Counted from the first letter of the stretch, positions 1 through 10,204 are shown. The stretch is 64,000 bases of DNA from Proteiniphilum sp. X52 (GCF_003712195.1 NZ_RDSD01000001.1:532702-596701); one strand, 5' to 3'. Notes: generated from the sequence alone by a model not told the origin. A program made the numbers and translations.

Positions 1-1
1 G

Positions 2-1129
2 ATGGAGAATATAAACCTCTCATGGGAGCGAACGAAATCGACCGATATCGGACTTGAATTGGGTTTGTTTGACAACCGGATTGAGATAATGACAGACATA
101 TACCGGCGTAAAACGAATAATTTGCTGCTGAATGCAACACTCCCTACCAGTTCCGGATTCAGTTCGGCGTACAAAAATATCGGCGAGTTAGAGAACAAGG
201 GCCTTGAGATAACTCTCAACACGGTCAATATCAAAAATAAGGACTTCAAATGGGAAAGCTCGTTTAACATCAGCTTCAATAGAAACAAGATATTGGCATT
301 GAACGACGGTCAGTCTTCTCTGAAAAATGCCATAACGACGGACGCTAACTATACCGACTATCTTTATATTTCGGAGATAGGCAGGCCCTCGGGGATGATG
401 ATCGGATATATTTGGGAAGGAAATTACCAGTATGACGATTTTGACAATCCGGCACCAGGTGTCTATATCTTGAAAGACAACGTGCCGACAAACGGCAATT
501 CGCGTACCGCCATACAGCCGGGCGATATCAAATATCGGGACTTGAACGGTGACGGCATCGTCAATGCATCGGACAAGACGATTATCGGGCGCGGACAGCC
601 GATTCATACCGGAGGATTCAGCAACAATTTGAAATATCGGAATTTCACGTTGAATGTGTTTTTCCAATGGTCGTACGGTGCAGATATCTATAACGCGAAC
701 AGAATCACTTTTGAGGGTAACTCGAACGGCCGCTCCAATATGAACCAGTTTGCAAGCTATGTGAACAGATGGTCGCCGGAAAATCAGACGAATGAAAATT
801 TCAGAGCGGGCGGACAAGGTCCTATCGGCTATCATTCCTCGAAATATGTGGAGGACGGTTCCTACCTGCGTCTGAAAACCGTTTCACTCGACTATACCGT
901 ACCAAGCCGATTATTAACCCGCTTCTACATTAAGGGGCTTTCGCTGAATGTGGCTATGCAGAACCTCTATACATGGACCAATTATTCGGGATTAGATCCG
1001 GAAGTATCTACTCAGAGCAGTAGCTTAACGTCCACTTCTGCCCAGAACGGTATCTTAACGCCCAATTATGACTATTCGGCCTATCCGCGGGCGATTACCA
1101 TTGTAGGGGGGATCAAATTGACATTTTAA
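2..1129 (+). CDS. SusC/RagA-family TonB-linked outer membrane protein, C-terminal part
   Basis: This is the last 375 residues of a TonB-dependent outer-membrane transporter; the start lies before the window. It would form the beta-barrel that imports glycans or peptides handed over by its SusD partner. The sequence shows alternating aromatic barrel strands, a typical SusC acidic turn (DLNGDGIVNASDK, about residues 180-192 of the fragment) and an aromatic C-terminus ending KLTF, the usual signal for outer-membrane assembly. The SusD gene follows after 9 bases, so the pair is one operon. Substrate cannot be told from this part. The plug and TonB-box region are not visible. Confidence 0.93.
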   Translation: MENINLSWERTKSTDIGLELGLFDNRIEIMTDIYRRKTNNLLLNATLPTSSGFSSAYKNIGELENKGLEITLNTVNIKNKDFKWESSFNISFNRNKILALNDGQSSLKNAITTDANYTDYLYISEIGRPSGMMIGYIWEGNYQYDDFDNPAPGVYILKDNVPTNGNSRTAIQPGDIKYRDLNGDGIVNASDKTIIGRGQPIHTGGFSNNLKYRNFTLNVFFQWSYGADIYNANRITFEGNSNGRSNMNQFASYVNRWSPENQTNENFRAGGQGPIGYHSSKYVEDGSYLRLKTVSLDYTVPSRLLTRFYIKGLSLNVAMQNLYTWTNYSGLDPEVSTQSSSLTSTSAQNGILTPNYDYSAYPRAITIVGGIKLTF

Positions 1130-1138
1130 ATTAAAAAA

Positions 1139-2986
1139 ATGAAACCAATGAAAAAGAATTCTTATATCGTGATATGCCTCTCGGCATTTGTCTCGTTTTT
1201 TTCGTGCAGTGATTTTCTCGACCCGAAGCCGACGGATTTCCTGTTCCCGGGCAACTATTACCAGACCGAAGATGAGTTGAATACGGCATTGACCGGCGTG
1301 TACGATGCCTTGGGGAATGGCTCCCTATATGGCAATAATGCCTTATACCTGTTCGGTTGGGAAGCGGACGAGGGATATATGAACAGATCCTCCATCTCTA
1401 CGGGTGCGTTCAGGAGCAACCATTCCTCTGGCGACAGTTATCTTACAAATCTATGGAATATCTTGTTCAGCGGAATCAACAGGGCTAACCTGCTGTTGGC
1501 CAGTGTGGACAACAATCCGGATATCGATTTGAAAATCAGAGACAATGTCAGAGGACAAGCCTTATTCCTGAGGGGTTATTTCTATTTCATTCTCGTTCAG
1601 AATTTCGGAGGAGTGCCGATAAAGACCACGCCGAGCAATTCGGTAAAAGATGTCCATATTCCGCGTAATACAGTGAAGGAAGTCTATGACCAGATTTTAA
1701 GTGATATGACGGCAGCCGAGCCGTTGGTGCAGGATATTTCGGACATCGGGTTTGGGGGCCGTGTGAGCAAATCGGCAGTGCGGGGGATTTTGGCCCGTGT
1801 GTGTCTCACCATGGCCGGATATCCCTTGCAGGAAACGGCTCGTTATGCCGATGCCGCAAATTGGGCGAAAAAAGTGATTGACGATGGTACGCACAGTTTG
1901 AATCCGAGTTTTCCCAACATATTCATCACTTTGGCGCAGGACAAATACGACATCAAGGAGAGTATTTTCGAGGTGGAGTTTTGGGGAAACGGCACGGACA
2001 GTTACAATGAATACGGTCGCAACGGATGGATCAACGGAGTGTACAGCCATTCGAGCAATAATGCGACAGTCGGGCGTTCGGATGCGTATATGAGTTACAG
2101 CCATAAGCTTTACAGCGCTTATGAAGTGGGCGACAACCGCAAGTATTGGTGTATTCCGCATTTCAGATATGTGAACAACACCGGAGCTAAAACTCTGATA
2201 TCCGCTCCTTCTTTCACGGCTTCATATTTGTACCGCTCTCCCGGGAAATTCCGGCGTGAATATGAAACTTTATCGCCGAGGATGGCTACTTACACGCCAC
2301 AGAATGTGCAATTGCTCCGCTATGCCGACGTGCTGCTGATGTATGCCGAAGCGTTGAACGAGGCAAACGGAGGCCCCACTCCAGAGGCGATTGACGCGGT
2401 TAATCAAGTGCGCAGACGGGCTTGGTCAACCGGTATCAGGGAGATCACCGTGACAGACGGGGGAAGCGGATACACCTCTGCCCCGACGGTGACTATATCC
2501 GGTGGCGGCGGCTCCGGTGCGAAAGCGGTGGCCACGGTGAGGGATGGTGTCGTCACGCGGATTTCGCTTGTCCGTGACTCGACAGGTGTCCAGTTTTATC
2601 AGAACGGCAGTTATACCTCGGAACCAACAGTCACCATCTCAGGAGGGGAGGGTTCAGGCGCCACGGCTACCGCTTCCATATTCACCCCGTCCGATGCCGA
2701 TGTCACGGCTGAATATACCGCTTCGCGGGAAAAATTCAGGGAGTTTATTCAGAACGAACGGCTTCGGGAGCTTTGTTTCGAAAACCAGCGCAAAGCCGAC
2801 TTAATCCGTTGGGGCATATATTATGAGGCGATGCAGGCGGAAGCCGCTATCATGCAACTCATCATGCCCGGTTCGGTATATATTTCGTACTATACGAATG
2901 TGGAGGTGCCCAAGCATTTGTTATATCCGATACCCGATGTCGAAATGATCAACAATACGGCCATGACCCAAAATCCCGGTTGGTGA
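1139..2986 (+). CDS. SusD/RagB-family nutrient-binding lipoprotein with internal repeat insert
   Basis: Surface lipoprotein that captures substrate for the SusC channel upstream. A signal peptide ends in a lipobox-like stretch (SFFSC, Cys23), followed by the SusD-typical DFLDPKPTD. TPR-like SusD segments follow, with the conserved YADVLLMYAEALNE and, near the end, FIQNERLRELCFE and RKADLIRWG. Between these, residues about 435-520 form an insert with two copies of a Gly-rich module (core YTSAPTVTISGG and YTSEPTVTISGG) that ordinary SusD proteins lack at this point. At 615 residues it is longer than many family members, which the insert explains. The operon continues into the DUF5017 gene. ATG1139 is used; ATG1148 is an equally possible start. 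Confidence 0.93.
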   Translation: MKPMKKNSYIVICLSAFVSFFSCSDFLDPKPTDFLFPGNYYQTEDELNTALTGVYDALGNGSLYGNNALYLFGWEADEGYMNRSSISTGAFRSNHSSGDSYLTNLWNILFSGINRANLLLASVDNNPDIDLKIRDNVRGQALFLRGYFYFILVQNFGGVPIKTTPSNSVKDVHIPRNTVKEVYDQILSDMTAAEPLVQDISDIGFGGRVSKSAVRGILARVCLTMAGYPLQETARYADAANWAKKVIDDGTHSLNPSFPNIFITLAQDKYDIKESIFEVEFWGNGTDSYNEYGRNGWINGVYSHSSNNATVGRSDAYMSYSHKLYSAYEVGDNRKYWCIPHFRYVNNTGAKTLISAPSFTASYLYRSPGKFRREYETLSPRMATYTPQNVQLLRYADVLLMYAEALNEANGGPTPEAIDAVNQVRRRAWSTGIREITVTDGGSGYTSAPTVTISGGGGSGAKAVATVRDGVVTRISLVRDSTGVQFYQNGSYTSEPTVTISGGEGSGATATASIFTPSDADVTAEYTASREKFREFIQNERLRELCFENQRKADLIRWGIYYEAMQAEAAIMQLIMPGSVYISYYTNVEVPKHLLYPIPDVEMINNTAMTQNPGW

Positions 2987-3013
2987 AAAGTATCATTATA
3001 AATCATAACAACA

Positions 3014-4000
3014 ATGAAAGCAAAATATTTATTGATAGGAATAGGATTCGTGGGAGTATTATTATCCTGTTCCGAAAGGTTGGGCGATGTGGAACAACCT
3101 GAGTTCACTGTCTCTGTCGACAAAACCACTTTTGAAGTGGGAGAGGAAGTCGTATTCAAATTTACCGGAGCACCTTCAATCATCAGTTTTTATTCCGGCG
3201 AGCCGGGAAATAACTATTTATATAAAGACGAAGGGCGTTTGATACAAGTTGCCGATGCGGGCGCAACCATGAGCTTTTCCACCCAAATGGTCAGCGCTCC
3301 GGCTAATTGTCAGACCAATCAGTTGGCGGTGCTCTATTCCACCGATTATAATGGGAACGACAATTATGCGGATATCGTTTCGGCCCATTGGACGGATGTA
3401 TCTGATCAATTCACATTGGCAACAGGAACCTCTTCCGTTGCGTCGGGAGAGAGGGACATCACTTCTTATTTTTCCGGTAAAGGGCCGGTCTATATCGGCT
3501 TCAGATATACGACCAAACCGCAAAATGCGAACAAAGTCGCGAATCCGTGGTATGTTACGAACTTTACCGTCAAAAGTCTGGTTGATCCCGTTGATGGGGC
3601 GGATATTGTGATAACCGATTATATTCATGCCGGCTTCAGGATTATTGACCAGTATCCCGAGGAAGCCCCGTCGCGGTCTTATGTCAATTCCACGAGAATC
3701 ACTTTTTCCGCCAATCTCTACAGATTGCCCACAGATTCGCTTTACGACGAAAATGACCCATGGAACGATCCTGAGACGGTAACATGGGCGATATCGAAAC
3801 CGATTTACAAGGATACGGTCAGGTTGGCGAAAGATTGGGCTTCGGCGATCAAGGGTATCAATGCGGACGAAATGGAATCATATAGCTATCAATACAACAC
3901 ACCGGGAACATATAAGGCATATTTTGTCGCGGTGAACAGCACAATCGACAATGTCAAATATACGGTTCGTGAAGTGGAAATAACGATTGTGGAGCCCTGA
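3014..4000 (+). CDS. DUF5017-type surface lipoprotein of the Sus-like locus
   Basis: A 328-residue lipoprotein with a signal peptide and lipobox (VLLSC, Cys19). After it comes a region that I recognise as DUF5017-like (sequence around FEVGEEVVFKFTGAPSIISF, then YSGEPGNNY). It begins 27 bases after the SusD stop and is in the same direction, which is the position of SusE/SusF-like accessory glycan-binding lipoproteins. The likely role is surface glycan binding beside SusCD, by position rather than by direct evidence. Ig-like beta-rich character fits, and the C-terminal segment (YTVREVEITIVEP) looks like a PKD/Ig-type last strand. Domain name is from memory. Confidence 0.78.
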   Translation: MKAKYLLIGIGFVGVLLSCSERLGDVEQPEFTVSVDKTTFEVGEEVVFKFTGAPSIISFYSGEPGNNYLYKDEGRLIQVADAGATMSFSTQMVSAPANCQTNQLAVLYSTDYNGNDNYADIVSAHWTDVSDQFTLATGTSSVASGERDITSYFSGKGPVYIGFRYTTKPQNANKVANPWYVTNFTVKSLVDPVDGADIVITDYIHAGFRIIDQYPEEAPSRSYVNSTRITFSANLYRLPTDSLYDENDPWNDPETVTWAISKPIYKDTVRLAKDWASAIKGINADEMESYSYQYNTPGTYKAYFVAVNSTIDNVKYTVREVEITIVEP

Positions 4001-4340
4001 TATTTAAGAATCCCCTTCGCCGAGTGCCCACCTTACCTGTCCGGCAGGAGATCATCTGGCGTGGTTCGGGCAAATCAAGATGATCGGGTCCGGCATCGAC
4101 CGGGATGACATTTGGGTCATCCCGTCTGCCCTCGTTGATGGTACGCTTGCCCGAAGGGGTTGGTTTTGCGTTGGTCGATAAAGAGTTGTTTGTTGTGAAT
4201 AAACGCTGATATGACCATGTTTATGCAAGAAAAACTTAACTTGAAATGTCGCAAGAAAAGATCTTGATTACAGACGCTCAAGAGCACGCGAAATTCTTAG
4301 GTTAACGTGAGTTCGACCTAAGCCGCTGGAATAGGTTATG
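4001..4340. other. gene-free spacer between convergent genes, with an inverted repeat
   Basis: No convincing gene. The spacer separates the plus-strand Sus operon from the minus-strand sigma/barrel operon. It contains a 9-bp perfect inverted repeat, CGGGATGAC at 4101-4109 and GTCATCCCG at 4116-4124, with a six-base loop. No T-tract follows on either side, so calling it an intrinsic terminator would be a stretch. Confidence 0.5.
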
Positions 4341-5633
4341 TCATTCATTCAACGAAAAACGCAATCCCAGCCGAATGTTGAAATTCAGCGGCTTTTCCTT
4401 GTAAATCGTTTCCACGTTGTTTTTGTTCTTAAAATAATACGCGACACCCGGTTCGGCATATATCCCGATATTTTTATAGAATTGGTATTGAATGCCCACT
4501 GCCGAATTGACAGACCATTGCGGGGGCTTAACAGAAATTTTTTGACTGTTCTGTGTCTTGAGTTTGTTGTCGATCACAACATCTGTTGACAGCGTGCCCG
4601 AGACATTTTTTTCTACCAGCCCGCCTGCCGACACATACGTTAATACTTTGTCGTTTCCCCATACGGTATAATTCACGTTTAAGGGAATGCCCGCATAGTG
4701 CAGCGTTTGGCGGCTGTTGTAATAATGATTGTCTGCCCCCGAGCGTAACCGGGATGATAGAATGGTATATGTAAGCCCGCTTGTCAGGCTCCATCGCGCG
4801 TCGAGATTGTATTTCAGCGAAACACCCAGGGTTATCGGCTGATGGTGTTCGATATCACTGTACACGTGTTCATATTCGTTCAATATAGAGTTACCCTCGG
4901 GTAAATCCGATCGAATGGCTGCCGCCACGTACTCTTCCTCTTCCGATGTAAAATCATAAGACTTGAAACTGCCGTATCCTTCGTGTTTTCTTAACGCCGA
5001 TGAAATGTTTGATGCATAAATGCCTGTTTGCCATTTCGCTGGTTTGCGGTGGCGTATGTGTGCGGGCAATTGGAATACTGACGTAGTGTTTCTCTCCGCC
5101 CCAAGCCAATTCCGGTTTTCATTAGCCGGATCTGGGTTTTGTGCCTCGTCCGGGGTGTCGGGTTCCTTTTTTTGTTGTTGCTGCTGTTCTTTTTCCAGAG
5201 GCCGATTCTCTACTACTATTATTGCAAGAGTGCTGTCTTTTTCGGGGTGCGATGCTTTCACCCTTTCCCGATTCTTTTTTTCGGTTCTATATGCTAAAAG
5301 CTCTTTTTCTGTTTTTTTAGCAGGTCCCTGTTTGAATGGAGACCTGTCGGGAATAGGATATGCATTCTGTCCCTGCTCTGCCATCGGGATCTCTTTGCGG
5401 TTTTCCTTTAAATTCAACGTGTGCAGGCCGATAAAAAACAAAACTAAGGCTGCTGCCACTGCCGCTCCGACACGCAGGCTCCACAACGGGAAAACCTTCC
5501 GCCTCGCGGGCACAGTCTTGGCGGCGCTCTCGACGCTCATAATCTGCTCGATGCGCTCCCACAAACCCTCTGGAACGGGTTCTTCATGATGCAGCATCCT
5601 ATCGCGCAGTTTATCTTGCCATGGAGTGTTCAT
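4341..5633 (-). CDS. anti-sigma-like N-terminus fused to outer-membrane beta-barrel domain
   Basis: A 430-residue protein translated from a start overlapping the sigma-factor stop by 4 bases (ATGA). Residues about 1-48 are a charged, probably cytoplasmic anti-sigma-like segment (MNTPWQDKLRDRMLHHEEPV). One membrane helix follows (about 50-70, AAVAAALVLFFIGL), then a long low-complexity Lys/Glu/Gln linker (about 75-170). The last ~240 residues look like an 8-strand PorT/OmpA-like barrel (GIYASNISS, GVSLKYNLDARWSLTSGLTYT, GLRFSLNE at the end). In Bacteroidota such fusions follow ECF sigma genes. The likely role is to hold the sigma factor and sense the envelope. How one chain spans inner membrane and a barrel fold is unclear. 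Confidence 0.8.
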   Translation of the reverse strand: MNTPWQDKLRDRMLHHEEPVPEGLWERIEQIMSVESAAKTVPARRKVFPLWSLRVGAAVAAALVLFFIGLHTLNLKENRKEIPMAEQGQNAYPIPDRSPFKQGPAKKTEKELLAYRTEKKNRERVKASHPEKDSTLAIIVVENRPLEKEQQQQQKKEPDTPDEAQNPDPANENRNWLGAERNTTSVFQLPAHIRHRKPAKWQTGIYASNISSALRKHEGYGSFKSYDFTSEEEEYVAAAIRSDLPEGNSILNEYEHVYSDIEHHQPITLGVSLKYNLDARWSLTSGLTYTILSSRLRSGADNHYYNSRQTLHYAGIPLNVNYTVWGNDKVLTYVSAGGLVEKNVSGTLSTDVVIDNKLKTQNSQKISVKPPQWSVNSAVGIQYQFYKNIGIYAEPGVAYYFKNKNNVETIYKEKPLNFNIRLGLRFSLNE

Positions 5634-6199
5634 AGCACCATTTTTTTTGTTCGATATAATTCTATTTCTTTTACCAAAATGCTTTTTGCTCTGTGTAATT
5701 GCGATGCGGAAGAGTTTTCCGCTATGCCTAATATGGAAGCAATCTCTTTATGACTTTTTTGCTCGAAAACATACAGGTTGAACACGGTGCGGTAACCTGT
5801 CGGAAGGGTGCGGATCATTTCCAAAATCACCGAAGTGGGAATTTCCTCGAAATCCGGCTCCTGCTCATCGGCCATATCGGGCAAATCCCGGTCGGGCATA
5901 TTCGTAACCTTCAGTTTTTGATTTTTCTTGAGGTGCTTCAATGCTTCATTTATCACGATGCGGGTCGTCCACGCCTTTAACGACCCCTCTCCCTTGTATT
6001 CAAACTGCTTCACGGCTTTGAAAGCCTTGATGAAACTCTCTTGTAAAACGTCCTTAACATCTTCCCTATTGGATATGTATCGAGAACATACGGTGGTAAG
6101 ATATCCCGAGTAAGTGTTGTAAAATTCCTTCATGGCAACTGTATTACCGCGTAGAATTTGCTGAAGAATGTCCTGCTCTTCTTTTTCTTTTCTTACCAT
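5630..6199 (-). CDS. ECF-type RNA polymerase sigma factor
   Basis: A 189-residue sigma-70 family protein with region 2 (AMKEFYNTYSGYLTTVCSRY, then DVKDVLQESFIKAFKAVKQF) and region 4 (LPTGYRTVFNLYVFEQKSHK, EIASILGIAENSSASQLHRA helix-turn-helix). It has no regions 1 or 3, as expected of extracytoplasmic-function sigma factors. It would direct RNA polymerase to a small regulon, probably including its own operon. Its stop overlaps the start of the anti-sigma/barrel fusion by 4 bases, indicating coupled translation and a sigma/anti-sigma pair. The signal sensed is unknown. Confidence 0.93.
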   Translation of the reverse strand: MVRKEKEEQDILQQILRGNTVAMKEFYNTYSGYLTTVCSRYISNREDVKDVLQESFIKAFKAVKQFEYKGEGSLKAWTTRIVINEALKHLKKNQKLKVTNMPDRDLPDMADEQEPDFEEIPTSVILEMIRTLPTGYRTVFNLYVFEQKSHKEIASILGIAENSSASQLHRAKSILVKEIELYRTKKMVL

Positions 6200-6320
6200 T
6201 TACCAATAGTTATAGTTTCGAGTCATGCCGCAGTGGCGGCAAAATCCACGTTTCAAGTCCGCGCAACTGTCTCGCGGGCGTTTTCCGATACAAGAATACG
6301 CGTTTCCAGTACTTACAACA

Positions 6321-6354
6321 AGGTTGTACCTTATCGTTACAAAAGGTACAACCT
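6321..6354. repeat. 12-bp perfect inverted repeat upstream of the sigma gene
   Basis: AGGTTGTACCTT (6321-6332) and AAGGTACAACCT (6343-6354) form a perfect 12-bp stem around a 10-base loop. It lies between the Ig-like lipoprotein gene and the sigma gene. There is no T-run on the minus strand after it, so it is either a transcript-stabilising hairpin for the upstream message or an operator. The symmetry is seen directly; the role is not. Confidence 0.5.
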
Positions 6355-6380
6355 CGCATTGTCTTTTCGGTAAAAATAAT

Positions 6381-6947
6381 TTATTTTACGGTTACGCTTA
6401 CGGTTCCGATGTTTTTCTTGTCTTTATCGGTCACCGTGATCGTTGTTTTACCCGCTTTCAATCCTTTCACTGTTATCTTATTGCCGTCAATTGTTGCGGA
6501 AGCAATGGTTGCGTCTTTGGTTTCGGCCGCATAAGGTGCTGTGCCGCCCGTAATGTTCACGACCGTTTCTTTGTTCGCTTCCACTTCAACCGAGGTTTTA
6601 TCGAAACTCAGCCCTTCTTTCACCGTTACGGTAATTTTACCGCTGTTTTTATCTTTGTCGGTAACAACAACGGTTGCCGTTCCTTTTGCCACGCCCTTGA
6701 TGGTAATGGTGGACTTGTCAACCGTTGTGGTGGCGATCTTCGTATCGCTCGGTGCGGCGGCGTAGGGAGAGGTTCCGCCGCTCACGGTTACGGTTGCCGT
6801 ACTTCCCACAACTACTCCCACCTTGTCAGACGGGCTGAACTTCAGGTTTTTTTTATCGTTGTCGTCTTTGTCGCACGAGGCGAGCGTGAAGGTCAATGCT
6901 GCCAACAAAAGGCACGCCAAACTCGAGATCCTTGTAAATTTTTTCAT
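6381..6947 (-). CDS. small lipoprotein with two tandem Ig-like repeats
   Basis: A 188-residue secreted lipoprotein: signal peptide, lipobox (TLASC, Cys24), a DKDDNDKK spacer, then two homologous domains of about 75 residues. Each carries a V.V..GGT.PYAA core, a T/I-rich strand and ends in GTATVVVTDKDKN or GKTTITVTDKDKK. This is the BIG2/pilus-N-like pattern of surface Ig folds. It lies upstream of the sigma/barrel operon on the same strand, 181 bases away, and might be co-regulated. Function beyond surface display or binding cannot be assigned. The near-repeat structure suggests an internal duplication. Confidence 0.8.
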   Translation of the reverse strand: MKKFTRISSLACLLLAALTFTLASCDKDDNDKKNLKFSPSDKVGVVVGSTATVTVSGGTSPYAAAPSDTKIATTTVDKSTITIKGVAKGTATVVVTDKDKNSGKITVTVKEGLSFDKTSVEVEANKETVVNITGGTAPYAAETKDATIASATIDGNKITVKGLKAGKTTITVTDKDKKNIGTVSVTVK

Positions 6948-7303
6948 TTTTCTTTTTTTTAATTAGGGATTATAAAAAGCGCTCTTTATCGCGAGCGTTA
7001 CTTATTAAATCCTCTTTCCGGAAAATCTTGCATCCTAAATTAGAAAAAACAGTTGATTTTTGTTATTTTAACATTATTACGCTGGAATGACGATTGAGAG
7101 ATCGTAGTGCCAAATTTTGACATCACATCGAGAAACAATCACAAAAGTCGACATACGACCCATTTTACATATAGCATTTTCAGCCACGTACGACGACCTG
7201 GGGAGCGGAAACTGTTGAAGATAAGGAGAAAATTACCTGTTGTGCTCCAGGGACACTTGTCTTTGGACAATAAAAGTAAAGGCTTGCCTCAAAACGTGGA
7301 TTT
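6948..7303. other. intergenic region, no gene recognised
   Basis: This 356-base stretch holds the upstream region of the Ig-like lipoprotein gene and the downstream end of the AraC gene. On the minus strand a TAATTTAG box followed by GATGC lies close to where a Bacteroidota -7 element (TANNTTTG) would be expected, but the match is imperfect. Possible reading frames here have no recognisable protein. Confidence 0.4.
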
Positions 7304-8125
7304 TTATCCCAACCCCTGCCTAAACTCGCTGGGAGAAACGCCCAACACACCGCGCACGTACCTGCTGAAGAACGACTGGCTCGAAAAATGCAGGGCATCG
7401 GCAATTTCCGCAAAGCTCAAATTCGGGTTTCGGAGCAAGATGACCATTCGTTGCGTGGTGTAATTCTGTATCCATTCCCCGGCGGTTTTTCCGCTGTTTT
7501 TCTTGCAGAGCTCCGTAAGGTATTTCGTTGTGATACAGAGCTTTTCGCTGTAAAAGCCGAGGTCTCTGCGTTCCATGCAATGCGTTTGGGCAAGATTCAG
7601 GAAACGCTCGAAAAGGGAAATCCGCTGTCCGTGAAAATTCAACTGCTCTTCTATTTTATGGGCAAAAATATTCCACATATCCATAATGAAAACCCGAACG
7701 TGGAGGTTGAGCATCTCCTTCCTGAAACGGTGTTCCGTGTCAACGATGATTGACTTTAACACCTGCAGATTCTGCCGGCATTTCTCCTTGTCTTGCTTCG
7801 AGAGCGAAACTACCGGATGTTCTTTGGAGAACAGATACCCCTTGATGCCCCACGCTACGTCGGGATTGTTTTTCGTGGCAATTTCGTAAGACATGAAAAA
7901 GAAATCCGCCTGAAAATCAATACTGAAAAGCAAATTCTCCACTTCTGCCGAAGGAAGCAGGATGACAATATCGTCCGGCTTTATTTGATAAATCGCACCG
8001 TTCATCCGGAACTGTCCCGTTCCGCTATGGCAAAGAATATGGGTAAAGTAATGGGCAAGATAGTCTTGAGGCAGTTTATCCGCCTCATACCTGTCGAGTA
8101 TGATAACATCCTCCTTTTCTGTCAT
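7304..8125 (-). CDS. AraC-family transcriptional regulator
   Basis: From ATG8125 this is a 273-residue regulator; the reading frame extends 34 codons further upstream, but that part (Phe/Val-rich, running into the divergent promoter) looks non-coding. The N-terminal half is a cupin-like sensing domain (HYFTHILCHSGTGQFRMNG, IKPDDIVILLPSAEVENLLF). The C-terminal third is the double helix-turn-helix (FYSEKLCITTKYLTELCKKN; second motif LSFAEIADALHFSSQSFFSR ending in GVSPSEFRQ). It is divergent from the aldo/keto reductase at 8270 and probably controls it. This is one of four AraC regulators in 11 kb. Confidence 0.93.
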   Translation of the reverse strand: MTEKEDVIILDRYEADKLPQDYLAHYFTHILCHSGTGQFRMNGAIYQIKPDDIVILLPSAEVENLLFSIDFQADFFFMSYEIATKNNPDVAWGIKGYLFSKEHPVVSLSKQDKEKCRQNLQVLKSIIVDTEHRFRKEMLNLHVRVFIMDMWNIFAHKIEEQLNFHGQRISLFERFLNLAQTHCMERRDLGFYSEKLCITTKYLTELCKKNSGKTAGEWIQNYTTQRMVILLRNPNLSFAEIADALHFSSQSFFSRYVRGVLGVSPSEFRQGLG

Positions 8126-8182
8126 TTTCAGGTTGTTTTCCGGCGAAGTTACGAAAAAAACGGCAAAAACCGACTTTTGTGA

Positions 8183-9466
<1,284 letters not shown>

Positions 9467-9499
9467 CAACATTGCATGACAATAAAAACTTTTAGAAAA

Positions 9500-10027
9500 A
9501 TGAACACCAAATTATTTATTACGGCACTCATGGCAATCGTATTTGCCTCGTGCCAAAACCCCAAAACAGACGTTAGCAACAGTAAAAACACCACAGCAAT
9601 GCAGGAAATTCAAGACAAAATGGCTCTCAGGGAGCTGGTGGATCATTTCTCGAACCTATCGGACGAGAAAAAGGTAGCGGAACAAATGGAACTTTTTACC
9701 GACGATGCCGAGGTTGTATCCATATCGGGCGAGCAAGTTTTTACATCGAAAGGCAAAAAAGAGATTGGCGACGCGTTCAGAAACTTTTTGGCTCTTTTCC
9801 ACACCGTTTACCATATCAACGGACAGCATACGGCTACTATTAACGGCGACACCGCCACAGGCATTTACTATTGCCAAGTGGTACTTATCGGCAATCAGGA
9901 CGGCAAAAACATCGGCAATTTCAGCGGCGTTCGTTATAATGATGAGTATGTGAAAACAGACGGAAAATGGTTTATCAAAAAACGCACTTCCCACTTTATG
10001 TACACCGACATACGAGAAGTAAAGTAA
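9500..10027 (+). CDS. NTF2/SnoaL-like lipoprotein
   Basis: A lipoprotein of about 175 residues from ATG9500 (an in-frame ATG at 9476 would add eight residues). Signal peptide with lipobox IVFASC. The mature part fits the SnoaL/NTF2 cone fold: a long N-terminal helix (KMALRELVDHFSNLSDEKKV), then ELFTDDAEVV, a hydrophobic middle (FRNFLALFHTVYHINGQHTA) and terminal strands (GIYYCQVVLIGN, KWFIKKRTSHFMY). It follows the AKR gene and precedes a clear terminator, so the two form an operon. The fold is used both for enzymes and for binding; no catalytic assignment is possible. Confidence 0.82.
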   Translation: MNTKLFITALMAIVFASCQNPKTDVSNSKNTTAMQEIQDKMALRELVDHFSNLSDEKKVAEQMELFTDDAEVVSISGEQVFTSKGKKEIGDAFRNFLALFHTVYHINGQHTATINGDTATGIYYCQVVLIGNQDGKNIGNFSGVRYNDEYVKTDGKWFIKKRTSHFMYTDIREVK

Positions 10028-10028
10028 T

Positions 10029-10074
10029 AAATCCTCCCCTTTCAACCTTAGCGTTCTGAGGGGATTTTTTTTAT
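10029..10074 (+). terminator. intrinsic terminator after the AKR/NTF2 operon
   Basis: TCCCCT and AGGGGA form the stem, followed directly by an uninterrupted T-run. A closely similar sequence, including the loop stretch TTTCAACCT, recurs after the hydrolase gene at 16143. Confidence 0.75.
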
Positions 10075-10115
10075 CACAATGTAAAGCCTGTTGCCTTAAT
10101 AGCCAATCGGAGTTG

Positions 10116-10151
10116 TTTGATTTTTATAGGTAATTATTTGTTTTTTATAGG
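10116..10151 (+). promoter_or_regulatory. putative AraC operator (two half-sites, 21-bp period)
   Basis: TTTGATTTTTATAGG at 10116-10130 is repeated with one change at 10137-10151. The 21-bp period puts both on one face of the helix, the arrangement typical of AraC-family half-sites. A -7 box TACTTTTG follows at 10172-10179 just before the AraC gene. A related copy lies before the next gene (11106). Probably the binding site of the protein encoded at 10205. Confidence 0.6.
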
Positions 10152-10204
10152 AGGAATTGAAAAAATAAGGATACTTTTGTTTTTTGATGATAAACACCTA
10201 TAAA

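Noticed and set aside
188..835. 215-codon minus-strand frame inside the SusC gene
   Set aside because: Antisense frame to a clear SusC coding sequence; no family resemblance. Similar antisense frames in other genes were left out for the same reason.
4101..4124. Nine-bp inverted repeat as a bidirectional terminator between convergent genes
   Set aside because: Neither strand has a T-tract after the stem.
7107..7463. 118-codon plus-strand frame overlapping the AraC gene end
   Set aside because: It runs antisense through the conserved AraC helix-turn-helix and has no resemblance of its own.
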